Assembly: GCA_049724395.1 (NCBI GenBank)
Contig: JAUGWO010000107.1
Span: forward strand, 248,001 to 312,000
Length of the DNA: 64,000 nucleotides
Reading direction: 5' to 3'
DNA from: Spongospora subterranea f. sp. subterranea
Lineage: Eukaryota > Endomyxa: Phytomyxea > Phytomyxea > Plasmodiophorida
The notes beneath the pieces were generated by a model. That model saw only the letters and a list, made by a program, of their open reading frames with translations, did no database searches and was not told the DNA's origin. Shown here piece by piece: positions 10,440-20,277 of the stretch; position 1 is the stretch's first letter; each line of letters begins with the position of its first letter. The translations under genes and the position numbers were made by a program.

Positions 10440-12141
10440 TCCTCCGTTGGTAAAGCCCATCAAGAAGACAAGTGCAGTCCAGAACTAGTGAAAAGGGAGT
10501 GAGTTTTGGTTCCCCAGGGAAAGATGACATATCAAAAGGCCATGGGGATCAACACATGAAATACCAGATACAGACAATGGGGGAACTAGACCTCATACCG
10601 ATTCGGATCAAGGGAGTACATTGGGTGAATTCCAAAACCCGAACAAACATCGAGCAAAGGGTTGAGTCAAGATTGGGTTCGTCAGTGCAAATACAGAATG
10701 TGCACAGAAAGATGCGAAATACTCTTAAACGGATTGTGTCACCAACATAACTATTATCGCCGTCCATGGTGACCATTGCATCGAACTATCATGAACCAAG
10801 CTGGATGATTGCCAGCCGACGACGATATGCAAGCGATGGATATCTCATATGTTGGAAAACGACAATCAATGAAGTGGACTAATTTCGAGCTCACAATAGC
10901 ATCTTTTACCTATAAGGTCAACTACTCAAGCATTCACACTTACGACAATGCATTGAAATAACGAGACAGCCTAGAAAATCGACGACCAACCATTGTCGAA
11001 TTTCATCTCTGCAGAGAAAACGTCGAAATCGGATGGACGCATCCAATAGTCGTACAAACTGTGGAAAAGGACATCACGACACAGATAGGCGAAAAAAACA
11101 ACGATATTGAAATCGATTCACAAATATGTCTCACCGGATATTGGAACAACAAACTCGCTGAAAACCGATACCATCTGGACGTGTAATGAGAGAATTCCAA
11201 TCATGTTTGATTCCGAATACCACCAGATATTATCACCCTGGCAAGCGGAAACCAGAGTTTCGCATGAGACGTACACAAATGGAATTGGGCAACGATTATC
11301 GGTTCGACAACCATTAACACAACCATTAAAAGACAAACACGATAAAGACCGCTCTTGACTAGAGAAGAAGCGGATCAACTTGGCAACAGGCAGGAGGATG
11401 CTAAACAATAACAGACAGAGCAGTATAGTCGGCTGAAAACTCCAGCTTGAACACAGAACTGCCATCAAAATACAAACTCGCGTGCAAACTGCACACAGCA
11501 ATGAGAAAAGAACACCTTAAACAAACTTCATCGACTGAATCGGTCGCTGTTGAACCAAAACCCCAATCGGAATATTGTTCGAAGTTCCTCCTTCGACTTT
11601 CTCTCGTATGAAAAGAGCGGCAGAAGTTAACGGAGATGGGCTTCTTTTACAAACGCGAATGTTTGGCGTTATTGTATAACACTACCAAGAGCGCAGCCGT
11701 GTCGATCTACAGAATGATTTCTAGGTGGGTTTGGGCTTTTCTACTTGTTATCCACTCTATGAATTGGGTTTTTTGCGTTTGTCTTAAAGCAGCCCAATAT
11801 CAGTTGTGTGTTATCTCTAATTCTATGATGATTATGGATGAGAGATTGGTTAGAGTCTCTCGCATACTGCTATTTAACTTGATATTGCGTTTTCAAGGAT
11901 TATCTCTACGTACCACACCAACCGCTTCGTATACAAATACAAAGCATGCCGAGGAAAAGTTTCTCTGCATATCAAAAACCAATGAAAACTTGTAATCGGC
12001 AAGAAATAAAAGCAATATCTTCATCAGAGTATTATAGGAATTTGTCCATGACAAACCAGGTACAACCAGTACAGTTGCTGGTAGACTGGTGGTAGGCCTA
12101 ACAGAGTCAGTGGCTATACGCTGTGTAGTCTATCCAATATA
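10440..12141. other. Unresolved region with coding-like plus-strand fragments
   Basis: No gene could be assembled. The best fragment is an open plus frame of about 75 codons with no ATG at about 10964-11190. It contains TIVEFHLCRENVEIGWTHPI, ITTQIGEKNNDIEIDSQICL and TGYWNNKLAENRYHLDV. A second lies at about 11435-11550 (SSLNTELPSKYKLACKLHTA) and a third at about 11608-11725 (KERQKLTEMGFFYKRECLAL). The acidic/Asn-rich first fragment looks like real exon sequence. These may be exons of one diverged gene or relics. The minus frame over 11118-11501 appears to be a shadow. Confidence 0.3.
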
Positions 12142-12166
12142 CACTGTACCTGTCCTCCACTGTACC
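12142..12166 (+). promoter_or_regulatory. 25-bp upstream element shared with IDI1
   Basis: CACTGTACC occurs twice with a 16-bp period (12142-12150 and 12158-12166). The whole 25-bp block recurs at 36078-36102 upstream of IDI1 with two mismatches. It sits about 118 bp before the HSP104 start codon, just upstream of the heat-shock elements. It may be a transcription-factor site pair or a core-promoter element. Function is inferred from position only. Confidence 0.5.
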
Positions 12167-12173
12167 ACTGTAA

Positions 12174-12206
12174 GAATATTCATCGGAACATTCATTGAGA
12201 ATGTTC
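12174..12206 (+). promoter_or_regulatory. Heat-shock element array
   Basis: Three GAAnnTTC palindromes occur in 33 bp: GAATATTC (12174-12181), GAACATTC (12186-12193) and GAATGTTC (12199-12206). This is the classical nGAAn/nTTCn pattern bound by heat-shock factor. It stands 78 bp upstream of the HSP104 start codon, which supports HSF control of that gene. Confidence 0.85.
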
Positions 12207-12283
12207 CGTCGGGATATTTAAGCCATTTTCGTAGCGCCATTTTCATCATAATCAAAACCAATTCATAGAACAAACCAGAACCA

Positions 12284-15200
12284 ATGTCGTACCAATTTAC
12301 CACGAAGACCAATGAAATATTACTTGCCGCGCAGGAGTTGGCTCTCCAGCATCGGCATATTGAACTATCACCCGTGCACATAGCCATGGCGTTGTTCAGC
12401 TCAACGGATGGCGGGATTGCACAAAGCGTTTGTAACCGGATCGGTACTACCACGGCACAGGTATTGATGAATTACGAGGGTCTCACATTTTTCTGTATGT
12501 AATTATATATGATCTAGGTCGTATCGCATCTGGCCCCATTACTCTCCAAACTTCCATCGCAGAGTCCCGGGCCACAGGTTCCAAGCGATGTCAACCTTAG
12601 CAGAGCTGCACAAAAGGCATTGGCTCATGATCAAACCTCTATTTTTTTTCTATTTTTTTAACATTTTTCGTTACGTCAGGTTCTCCAATCCGCCCAAACT
12701 AATCAAAAGTCAAACAAAGATTCCCATTTGAGCGCTGACCACCTACTGATGGGACTTTATGCCGACACATCGGCAGGAGGAGCCCTTGAAAAATCCGGTC
12801 TGCATCAAGATAAAGTAATACTCTTCAGCCATATAATTTCTGAAACATTGATTGATATTTTTAGGTGTCAAACTTATTAACGTCGATTCGAGGATCTTCT
12901 CGCGTGACTGACGCTCATGCAGAAGACTCGTTCGATGCACTGGAAAAATATGGTGTAAATGTCACAAAAATGGCAATGGAGGGGAAATTAGATCCTGTAA
13001 TCGGGAGAGATGAAGAAATTCGCCGAACAGTTCAGGTTTGATTATGTCCTATGGTGCTACTCATGGGGGGCTTGAATAGTGCATTCCAGGTGCTGTGTCG
13101 CCGTACCAAGAACAACCCGGTTTTACTAGGTCAACCAGGTGTCGGCAAAACCGCCATTGCCGAAGGATTGGCTATCAGGTATTGTTATTTGTCAACGCTC
13201 GGAAGCGTCAATTCATGAGCTGTGTAGACTGGCCAATGGCGATGTCCCCACGAATCTTCAGCAGATGTCCTTGATTAGTCTCGATCTTGGTGCTCTGATC
13301 GCAGGCGCATCACATCGTGGAGAGTTTGAACAGCGACTCAAAGCTGTTTTAGCAGAGGTACAGGACTTGTGTCTGTTATCTTGTTGTCTGTACTTATTGT
13401 TTGTTGTTTTCAGATCAAATCTAGCTCCAGGGTAATTTTATTCATAGACGAAATACACCTTCTTCTTGGAGCAGGCCGGGCAGAAGGTGCAATGGATGCC
13501 GCAAATTTGTTGAAACCAATGCTTGCCCGTGGTGAGCTTCGCTGTATCGGTGCCACGGTAATCAGAACCAATATATCATAAATTTCTGTTGGAATTCACC
13601 TTTTTTGTTTAGACACTAGATTGAATATCGAAAATATGTTGAGAAAGATGCAGCTTTTGAACGTAGATTTCAGCAAGTGATGGTGCATGAACCGTCAATT
13701 GAGGCATCTGTCTCTATTTTGCGAGGCATCAAAGACAAGTATACAATTCGAACTTCCTTCTGTATGAAACTAATCAATCCTTTCTTTGTAGATATGAAGC
13801 TCATCATGGTGTGACTATTCTTGACGCCTCTTTGGTTGCTGCTGTACAGTTATCTCATCGATATATCACGTCCCGGTTCTTACCCGATAAAGCTATCGAC
13901 CTTATCGATGAGGTACAGTATGAGAAGATAGTATGCGCGCGATAATTATTTACGATCAAACGAATTAGGCATGCGCAAGCACTCGGGTACAGCTAGACTC
14001 ACAACCTGAAATCATCGATCAACTCGAACGCCGTCAATTGCAACTTGATGTTGAGGCCACGGCGCTGGAGCAGGAAAAAGATGAAGCGAGTCGTCATCGT
14101 TTAGCAATAGTCCAAGCTGAACTTGCAAAGATTGCCGATGAATTGCAGCCGCTGAAGCTCAAGCATCATTCAGGTTTTTAGTGCCACCAAAACTTTGCGC
14201 CTTTTCATCTGATTGTGTGTCAGAGAAATCAAGAGTCGACGAAATCCGAACGTTTCGCCGGAAGTTAGATGAAGTGCATCGTAAAATTGAGCAAGCGGAA
14301 AGAATGAAAGATTTGGCAAAGGTCGCAAACATTTCTGGAACGTATATTGGGCTGCTATAATCTTCTTTTCAGGTTGCAGATCTCCGTTATGGCGCAGTAC
14401 CGGAATTAGAGCGCAAAATTGAGAAGCTTGAAGAAGCTAATCGCAAACGTGAAAGTTCTGGTACGCAGTCGGTGTTACTTCGTTTCAATCCAACTTCTAA
14501 TGCTTTTCCAGAGGATCGCTTGCTTTCTGAAATCGTTCGTCCTCAACAAATTGCAGAAATCGTCAGCAGGTTCGATGCTGTTTGTGGCACACATATTTCG
14601 AGTGCTAATGTTCTCAGGTGGACTGGAATTCCAGTGTCAAACTTGACGCGGACAGAGAGGGAACGGCTTTTGGGGCTTAGTGGAGCCCTGCATCGACGTG
14701 TCGTCGGCCAAGACGAAGCAATAGAAGCAGTTGCAAATGCCGTACTTCGTTCTCGAGCCGGAATGAGCCGTCCAGGGCAACCTCTCGGGTCGTTTCTGCT
14801 TCTCGGTAAAACTTGTAACTTGTCGTTTGTGTTTACGACTAACTTGTTTTAGGGTCAACGGGGACAGGAAAAACCGAACTTGCCAAAGCGTTAAGTGAGC
14901 AGCTGTTTGACGATGAGAAAAATATGATTAGATTGTAATTTTGGTGCATTGGAATTTCTGGAATCTATACTGAGATGCATTCGTAGGGACATGTCAGAGT
15001 ATTCCGAACAACACTCTGGTGCGAGACTTAGTATGTTGCTGTTTAACGCGATTTCAAATATCAATTTCTAACGAATTTCTCCATAGTTGGTGCCCCTCCA
15101 GGGTATGTTGGTCACGATGAAGGCGGTCAGTTGACAGAAGCTGTTCGTCGTCGTCCATTTTCTGTTGTATTGGTAGGCGAGATGTATTCCTGTTGCTGAA

Positions 15201-15884
15201 AGATTCATTGTTTTTTAGCTCGATGAAATCGAGAAAGCGCATCCACAAATATCCAACATCCTTCTCCAAGTCAGTAAACTGTGTACGTTGCCATTTTATG
15301 ATTGACTTCTTGATCAGGTGCTGGATGACGGCCGTCTTACTGATGGCAAAGGACGAACTATCGACTTTTCCAATACCGTCATCATTCTGACATCGAATCT
15401 TGGGTCGCAATATCTCCTGGGCGCAATAGCAAATCCTAGTGATGCTGCAATGAGGGCTGCCAAAGACAAGGTTATGGATTCAGTACGGAAGCATTTCCGG
15501 CCTGAATTTATTAATCGACTTGACGACTGTGTCATCTTCATGCCGCTTCAACCAAGCCACCTAAAAAGGATTGCTGAGATTCAGATATTGCACATCCAAA
15601 ATCGCCTCGACGACAAGCATGTTCAGCTTCAAGTTGACCCATCTGCGATGGAAATGATCTTGCAGAAGGGTTATGATGCCGTTTACGGTGCAAGACCATT
15701 AAAGCGATATTTAGAGAAGAATGTTGTTACGGAAGTTAGCCGTCTGATCATTGGTGGGCAATTGTTGGATTATGGTCGAGTCATTATATCTGCAGACAAG
15801 TCTTCCGACAAACTAATGTTCACATGCGAGAACCCACCTGATGATGGCAACGGATTCATGGAGGTCTGCGCATCGGATATTTAA
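12284..15884 (+). CDS. HSP104: Hsp104/ClpB disaggregase
   Basis: A ring-forming AAA+ disaggregase that pulls proteins out of aggregates together with Hsp70. No presequence precedes the Clp N-domain ([20 protein letters not shown]), so the cytosolic Hsp104 form is more likely than mitochondrial Hsp78. NBD1 has Walker [14 protein letters not shown] (about 13132-13170) and Walker [15 protein letters not shown] (about 13435-13475). A coiled-coil middle domain follows ([20 protein letters not shown]). NBD2 has Walker [15 protein letters not shown] (about 14852-14895), [14 protein letters not shown] and Walker [12 protein letters not shown]. The C-terminal domain ([31 protein letters not shown]) ends ASDI, without the acidic tail of yeast Hsp104. 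Over ten introns. At 13613-13625 the expected GATTLDEYRKY is disturbed (see findings). Confidence 0.96.
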
Positions 15885-16143
15885 TCTATAATTTGTAAAA
15901 TAATACAATTTTCCCTATGCTTTCCGAAACAATTGAATACGTCGACTCAGTTTCATAACATCGTTGTTGTTGTATAATGATCATCGATGCTTTTCCGCCT
16001 TCATCAAACAAATCTTTCACACCTTGATAGCCAAACTTAATTGACTCTCCGTCTCTGGCAGTACGCAATAATCGGTCCTGTATGTGAAATTGATTGGTTC
16101 GCCAGGGACCAGTGGCACGTTGGTATTACATCGCTGGCCGGAC

Positions 16144-16621
16144 ATGGAAATCTTGTACACGGCGGTCCTTTGCCAATCAATGATACACAAAATAGAGCTG
16201 ATGTTGAATTCTACAGCGGCTCAGTTTACAGCCGGATTCTTCGTCACCTCCCTCATATTTGCAATATTTACAATCTTTGAATTCACTGGTGGCACGCAAG
16301 ATAATCGTTGCGTTTTTGCAACAAAATTCTCGATAACGATGGCAATTGCACTTGTTGTAATAACCGGCATCGGGAGAGCGTCTTTTGCCCGAAAACTATC
16401 TATTTCATCGCTTCCGCACTGAAGGTACTGTATGCATTTCTTTTACTCTTCATCGCCACTGACTCTCGTAATCAGTCGGGGAAAAATTATTGTCAGAGCG
16501 ACTCAAGTTTTAATGTGCATTTTTATTTTGGTGAGTGCTAGTACTGAGTTTGTCTCTACACAAGTTGCATAAAAAACGAAACTTTCCATCAGGCATCTGG
16601 GGTTTTGACAAAAACTATTGA
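16144..16621 (+). CDS. Small multi-span membrane protein, 3' part (weak)
   Basis: I read a plus-strand product with hydrophobic segments FTAGFFVTSLIFAIFTIF and FSITMAIALV. A short intron of about 61 nt (GTAATA to TGAAG) joins the latter to VLYAFLLLFIATDS. A second intron (about 16531-16592, GTGAGT to ATCAG) gives the end FYFGIWGFDKNY. Both introns restore frame, which supports the model. Start and upstream exons are unclear: no ATG lies before 16144 in this frame. No family is recognised. The minus strand also has an open, protein-like frame over 16020-16220, so orientation of the 5' half is uncertain. Confidence 0.4.
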
Positions 16622-16657
16622 GCGATTCGTGTATTGTTTGGTAAATGTATAATAAAA

Positions 16658-16965
16658 TTACATAACCGTTTCCGATACGAAGGAGAACTCTTTTCCAGCT
16701 GATACTGCCCATTTCGATAACTTGCTGGATAACAATTCTTTATCTACAGTTCCTTTAACAACCAAAGTCTGAGCCCCAACATTCGCATCAAATGAGGTCA
16801 CCCCTTCTGTTTTGCTCAATATCCTTGATATGGCATTTTTGCAGCCGTCGCACTGTGGCATCGATTAGACGTTATCGAAGTAGGAGCCATGGCTGAAAAC
16901 ACGCTCATCTCACTAACCGTCATCCCGACCTTGAATACCATCTCCTTCGGCTGAGGCATCGCCAT
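16658..16965 (-). CDS. ATX1: ATX1-type copper chaperone (HMA domain)
   Basis: A small cytosolic Cu(I) carrier that hands copper to P-type ATPases of the secretory pathway. Exon 1 reads MVFKVGMT. A GTTAGT...CACAG intron of about 60 nt joins it exactly in phase to CDGCKNAISRILSKTEGVTS, producing the metal site M-T-C-D-G-C. The frame without splicing begins MPQCDGC and would lose the first beta strand and the MT of the motif. Three in-frame ATGs (16965, 16959, 16941) could start it. The last gives the length closest to yeast Atx1. The expected beta-alpha-beta layout follows (AQTLVVKGTVDKELL, then LSKWAV). Confidence 0.85.
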
Positions 16966-17075
16966 TAACGACCAGATTCGATTTTGATTTTTGTGACGAG
17001 AGGTTCAGACTTCAGGGTGATCAGTTGTCACTTAGAATCCATTAAAACTCATCTCTTCAACTGACCGATATAATT

Positions 17076-17245
17076 ATGTCTGGCGGTGCTAGAAAACTCA
17101 TTGAGATGTGATCCGAAATTCGCTATGAATTCAAAGCTGTCCTCTTAGAAGGAGTATTGTTGTTGGGGGTTCGTGGGGCATCGCCATTCTGAGACAGATG
17201 AATTACAAGCTGGGATCTCGAAATGACAAGGAGTTTGTTTATTAA
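17076..17245 (+). CDS. Possible small spliced gene (weak)
   Basis: The plus strand begins MSGGARKLIE and contains IRYEFKAVLLEG. A possible intron of about 45 nt (GTATTG...GACAG) joins this to MNYKLGSRNDKEFVY and a stop at 17243-17245, giving a compact acidic/basic small protein. An earlier junction near 17106 is needed and not clear. It would end 20 bp from the converging ECH1 stop. I do not recognise it; size and composition would fit a small mitochondrial or complex subunit. Confidence 0.3.
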
Positions 17246-17264
17246 GCTATTGTAAAGGATATTA

Positions 17265-18391
17265 CTACAATTTCGCAAACGGAGGAGGCGCCATAAAATC
17301 TTTGGTTTGTAGTGCAGCTCCATTAAGGCTAAATTGACAGAGAAAATTTGAAAACTATTATCAGTGAAGCAAGGTTATTACGCTGCAATATAGTCAAGAC
17401 CATCTTGAACGCAATGCTCTCTGCTGTAATTCAAAGACTGCTTCGTGGTAGCAACTGCCAGCTATTGAAAAATAAGCGAAAACAGTTGAGAAAAATTGTA
17501 TAGCACGCTTACAGGACTTTTCGATGCAATGGTTCCGGCGAGTTGTAAGGCTTCTTGCAGCACCGCTTCATGGTCGCCATCAATAAGCTTACTGCATAAG
17601 CCGATTCGATAGGCCTCTGACCCTGACAAAGAGTCATATTCCCTATCACGAAAAGTATTGAGACAAACGGACCACTAAATTTTCTGCCAGTAAACGCTGC
17701 TTCCCGGACAAAAGAATGAGATCCTGAAAGGTATCAAAGACCTTAGAGCGATCGCCGTGAGAAGCCATGCGACTCAATACCAATGATTTTGGGAAGTCTT
17801 TGCAAAGTCCCGAGATCAGCAGCCATCGACAAGTGAACCTCCATGATGGAGAAAACAGATTCTGTGGTGCAGATACGAATATCGGCAGCACAAATCAGAT
17901 CCAACGCCCCTCCGAGGCACGCCCCTGGCTCACAGTGAAAATTATAACAAGCGAGTAGGGATTTTGGCAACCGTGAATCGCGGCAATAACTGGAAATCGT
18001 GATGATTCCAGTTGGGAAAAAGAGTTTTGCATAAGTTTGAGAGATAGTTGAATAGTTGCAGCTCTTCTACCGACATCTTCTGTGTTGCCAAGAATCTTGT
18101 CGAGAGAAAACTCTTTCACTGCAATTTAAGAATCAGTTTATAGGCGATACGTGCTTCTTCAAAATATTGACCGTCTAGGCCAGCAGAAAAATGTATCCCT
18201 TTTGCTGCTAACACGACAACTCTTGCATCGGTTTGATTGTTAAGATAATCCATAGCAGCAGACAAGTCGCTCCAAAAAAAGTCCCCCATGGAGTTCAGTC
18301 GCTTCGGGCAATTAAGCCAAAGAATAGAAACGGTATCAGAGACCGGTTCAACCGCAAAAGCCCCATTCTTATACGGATATGGTGAATCCAT
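17265..18391 (-). CDS. ECH1: Delta(3,5)-Delta(2,4)-dienoyl-CoA isomerase, peroxisomal
   Basis: A crotonase-fold enzyme that shifts conjugated double bonds during beta-oxidation of unsaturated fatty acids. The CoA/oxyanion region GIHFSAGLDGQYF is at about residues 65-80, then RFPVIAAIHG and GALDLICAADIRICT. The three acidic residues typical of ECH1 are present in AADIR, FSIMEVHLSM and AADLGTLQRLPKIIG, which separates it from plain enoyl-CoA hydratase. Downstream exons read SGSEAYRIGLCSKLIDGDHE, LAVATTKQSLNYSREH and LNGAALQTKDF. The last exon ends PPFAKL-stop, where AKL is a peroxisomal targeting signal type 1 variant. At least four short introns. Start ATG 18391. Confidence 0.92.
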
Positions 18392-20277
18392 AACGATATT
18401 GTTTAGTTTGAGGTTGTTCTCTTGATATTACAGTACCGTATGATGTTATCCACAAATCGCCAAACCACTTACCACTTTTACCCCCCTTTTTCATCAAATA
18501 GAAGGCTGCGCCCTTGATGTCCAAATACGGTTTTAGTTGGCACAGTACCAACTACCAACCCACGCACTTTTTCTATATAAATGCAAAGTACACAGTACTT
18601 ACGTACCAACCCAAGAAATGCTACCAACCCACGCAATTTCCGGAATGACTCTCGATTCACGAACGGAGGAACCCGCTTTCGCCTATATGTATCACTGTCT
18701 AACCATGAGCGAGCCACAGTTGTTTGTGTTACACATGAGCTGGCTTTTACTAGGGATTCAACGAGGATCAAGTTGAATGGCTCATAAACTTTTGAGCAAT
18801 GTCAAACTGGGGTGATACAAGCCGGACTCTTACCATAGGAGCCCCGTTGACTAGCGTGAATGTCGGATGAACAAGAAAAGCGTTTTCTTGCGTATAAAAC
18901 ATTGTCAGTTTTCATCATGTTGAATAGTGCGACAAGTCTTCATCGTATAGTTCAAGAATCGTTGGTCAATTCGATTGTGTCGACGTCCAATGTAATGACG
19001 CAGTTCTGGTATTGGATACTTCTGCAAAAACGATGATCGTACACCTTAACGAGGCTGCCTGTGGTAAGAGTTCGTCTTGTAGTACCCCAGTTTGCCATTG
19101 ATTGAAAACACGTCAAACATGACATTACATGTCCTTGATGCATTTGGCCAGACTAGGCGAGCCGACAAACCAAAGATCTGTTCCAGTGTACCACCAAAGG
19201 CGGAGGTACTCAACATCGCCCAGTCAGATTAAATGCATCAAGGACATGTACTGTCATATTTGACTTGTTTTTTGGAACTGGTTTTGACATTTTCCTTAAT
19301 ACCAGATTAATAAATCAATTTGTCATTTATCAGAATTGTTTTCTGGGAACCATTTGTACCCGGCTGTAGTTCATTATCAGTATGGTGCAATGCAGGTAAT
19401 ATTTCTCACACATGATGGCGTCTGTTATGGAACATCTGATAATGAATGCTGCATGAGTGAGGTTTTGCGGTATAAAAAGGTTAATTTAAAGACATACAAT
19501 CGCTTCACAGCATTGTTTGCAAGAGAGGTATATTAATGTTTGTGACCGACACTCGCCCAGAACAGGATTACTTTACGAGCTGGAAACTGTCTGCTAAAAC
19601 ATTAAAGGCACCTGGATGACATGAGATCTTCAAGCTTTGTATTTTGGAGGCCGTGGTCATGTAGTTTGAGATTTGAAAACAACTCCATTCGAAGGTCTGA
19701 AATTGACTGGTTCGCCAGCACGACCGCATCAGAGCGTGGCTGACACATAACAAGCCCGTCAACCAGAACTGGGTAATCTACAAATCCCTTGTGAGATCGC
19801 TAATAGTGGGACGCGATAGCTTCATGGTTTTTGAAAGTACGGCGATCTACCGCGTGGCACAGCATGCAGTAAAGCACGTTCAACTGAGGACGATTCGTGT
19901 GCTCGTTCCCGCCTCCGCAGCAGAATGGCCTGTCCCCGTATATATAATCCTACCAGAGATAGGACATAATACTCTGTTCGATAGGATCGAGGCCGGGATG
20001 ACCGCCGTTTAATCGTTGGCGCGGTGCGACCCCATCACGAGACTGGAAAAACGGACTGAAAAAAGTGAAATCTTTTGTCGTTCCGGGCGCAGCCTATTGC
20101 GCAAGCACCGTCGGGATTGAATGGGCCGCGCGCAGTTTTGGAACCGTTGAAACCCCGCCGTAACGCCATTTATTGGTAGACTGGCTGGCTGGCAGGTTGC
20201 GCCAAATAGGCTCTCACCGCGCGTGCCCATTAGCTCAGTATTGATCATGATCAATATAGCTCAGATATCGCATTATC
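18392..20277. other. Region of about 1.9 kb with unresolved coding-like fragments
   Basis: Near 18552-18640 the 15-mer CTACCAACCCACGCA occurs twice (18552, 18621), with a further GTACCAACCCA at 18603 and a TATATAA at about 18573. Plus-strand coding-like pieces include VGQFDCVDVQCNDAVLVLDT (about 18955-19065) and LYPAVVHYQYGAMQ (about 19350-19395). On the minus strand 19580-19780 reads DYPVLVDGLVMCQPRSDAVV and SISDLRMELFSNLKLHDHGL, preceded by an open frame over about 19800-20000. These suggest at least one small gene here, but strand and exon order are not settled. Confidence 0.3.
19112..19264. repeat. Long imperfect inverted repeat
   Basis: The arm 19112-19160 and the reverse complement of 19216-19264 match over 49 bp. 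The outer 34 bp differ at only two positions and the inner 15 bp are weaker. The loop is 55 bp. There is no obvious target-site duplication and no coding capacity. It could be a foldback/MITE-like element, a duplicated gene fragment in inverted orientation, or a structured transcript. Confidence 0.7.

Noticed and set aside
11118-11501. 127-codon minus frame with hydrophobic stretches
   Set aside because: It is opposite better plus-strand coding-like fragments, has no homology I recognise, and fits a shadow frame.
16658-16861. HMA protein starting at MPQCDGC
   Set aside because: That start lies in intron sequence. Splicing from the upstream exon gives MVFKVGMT-CDGC with the full metal motif and first strand.
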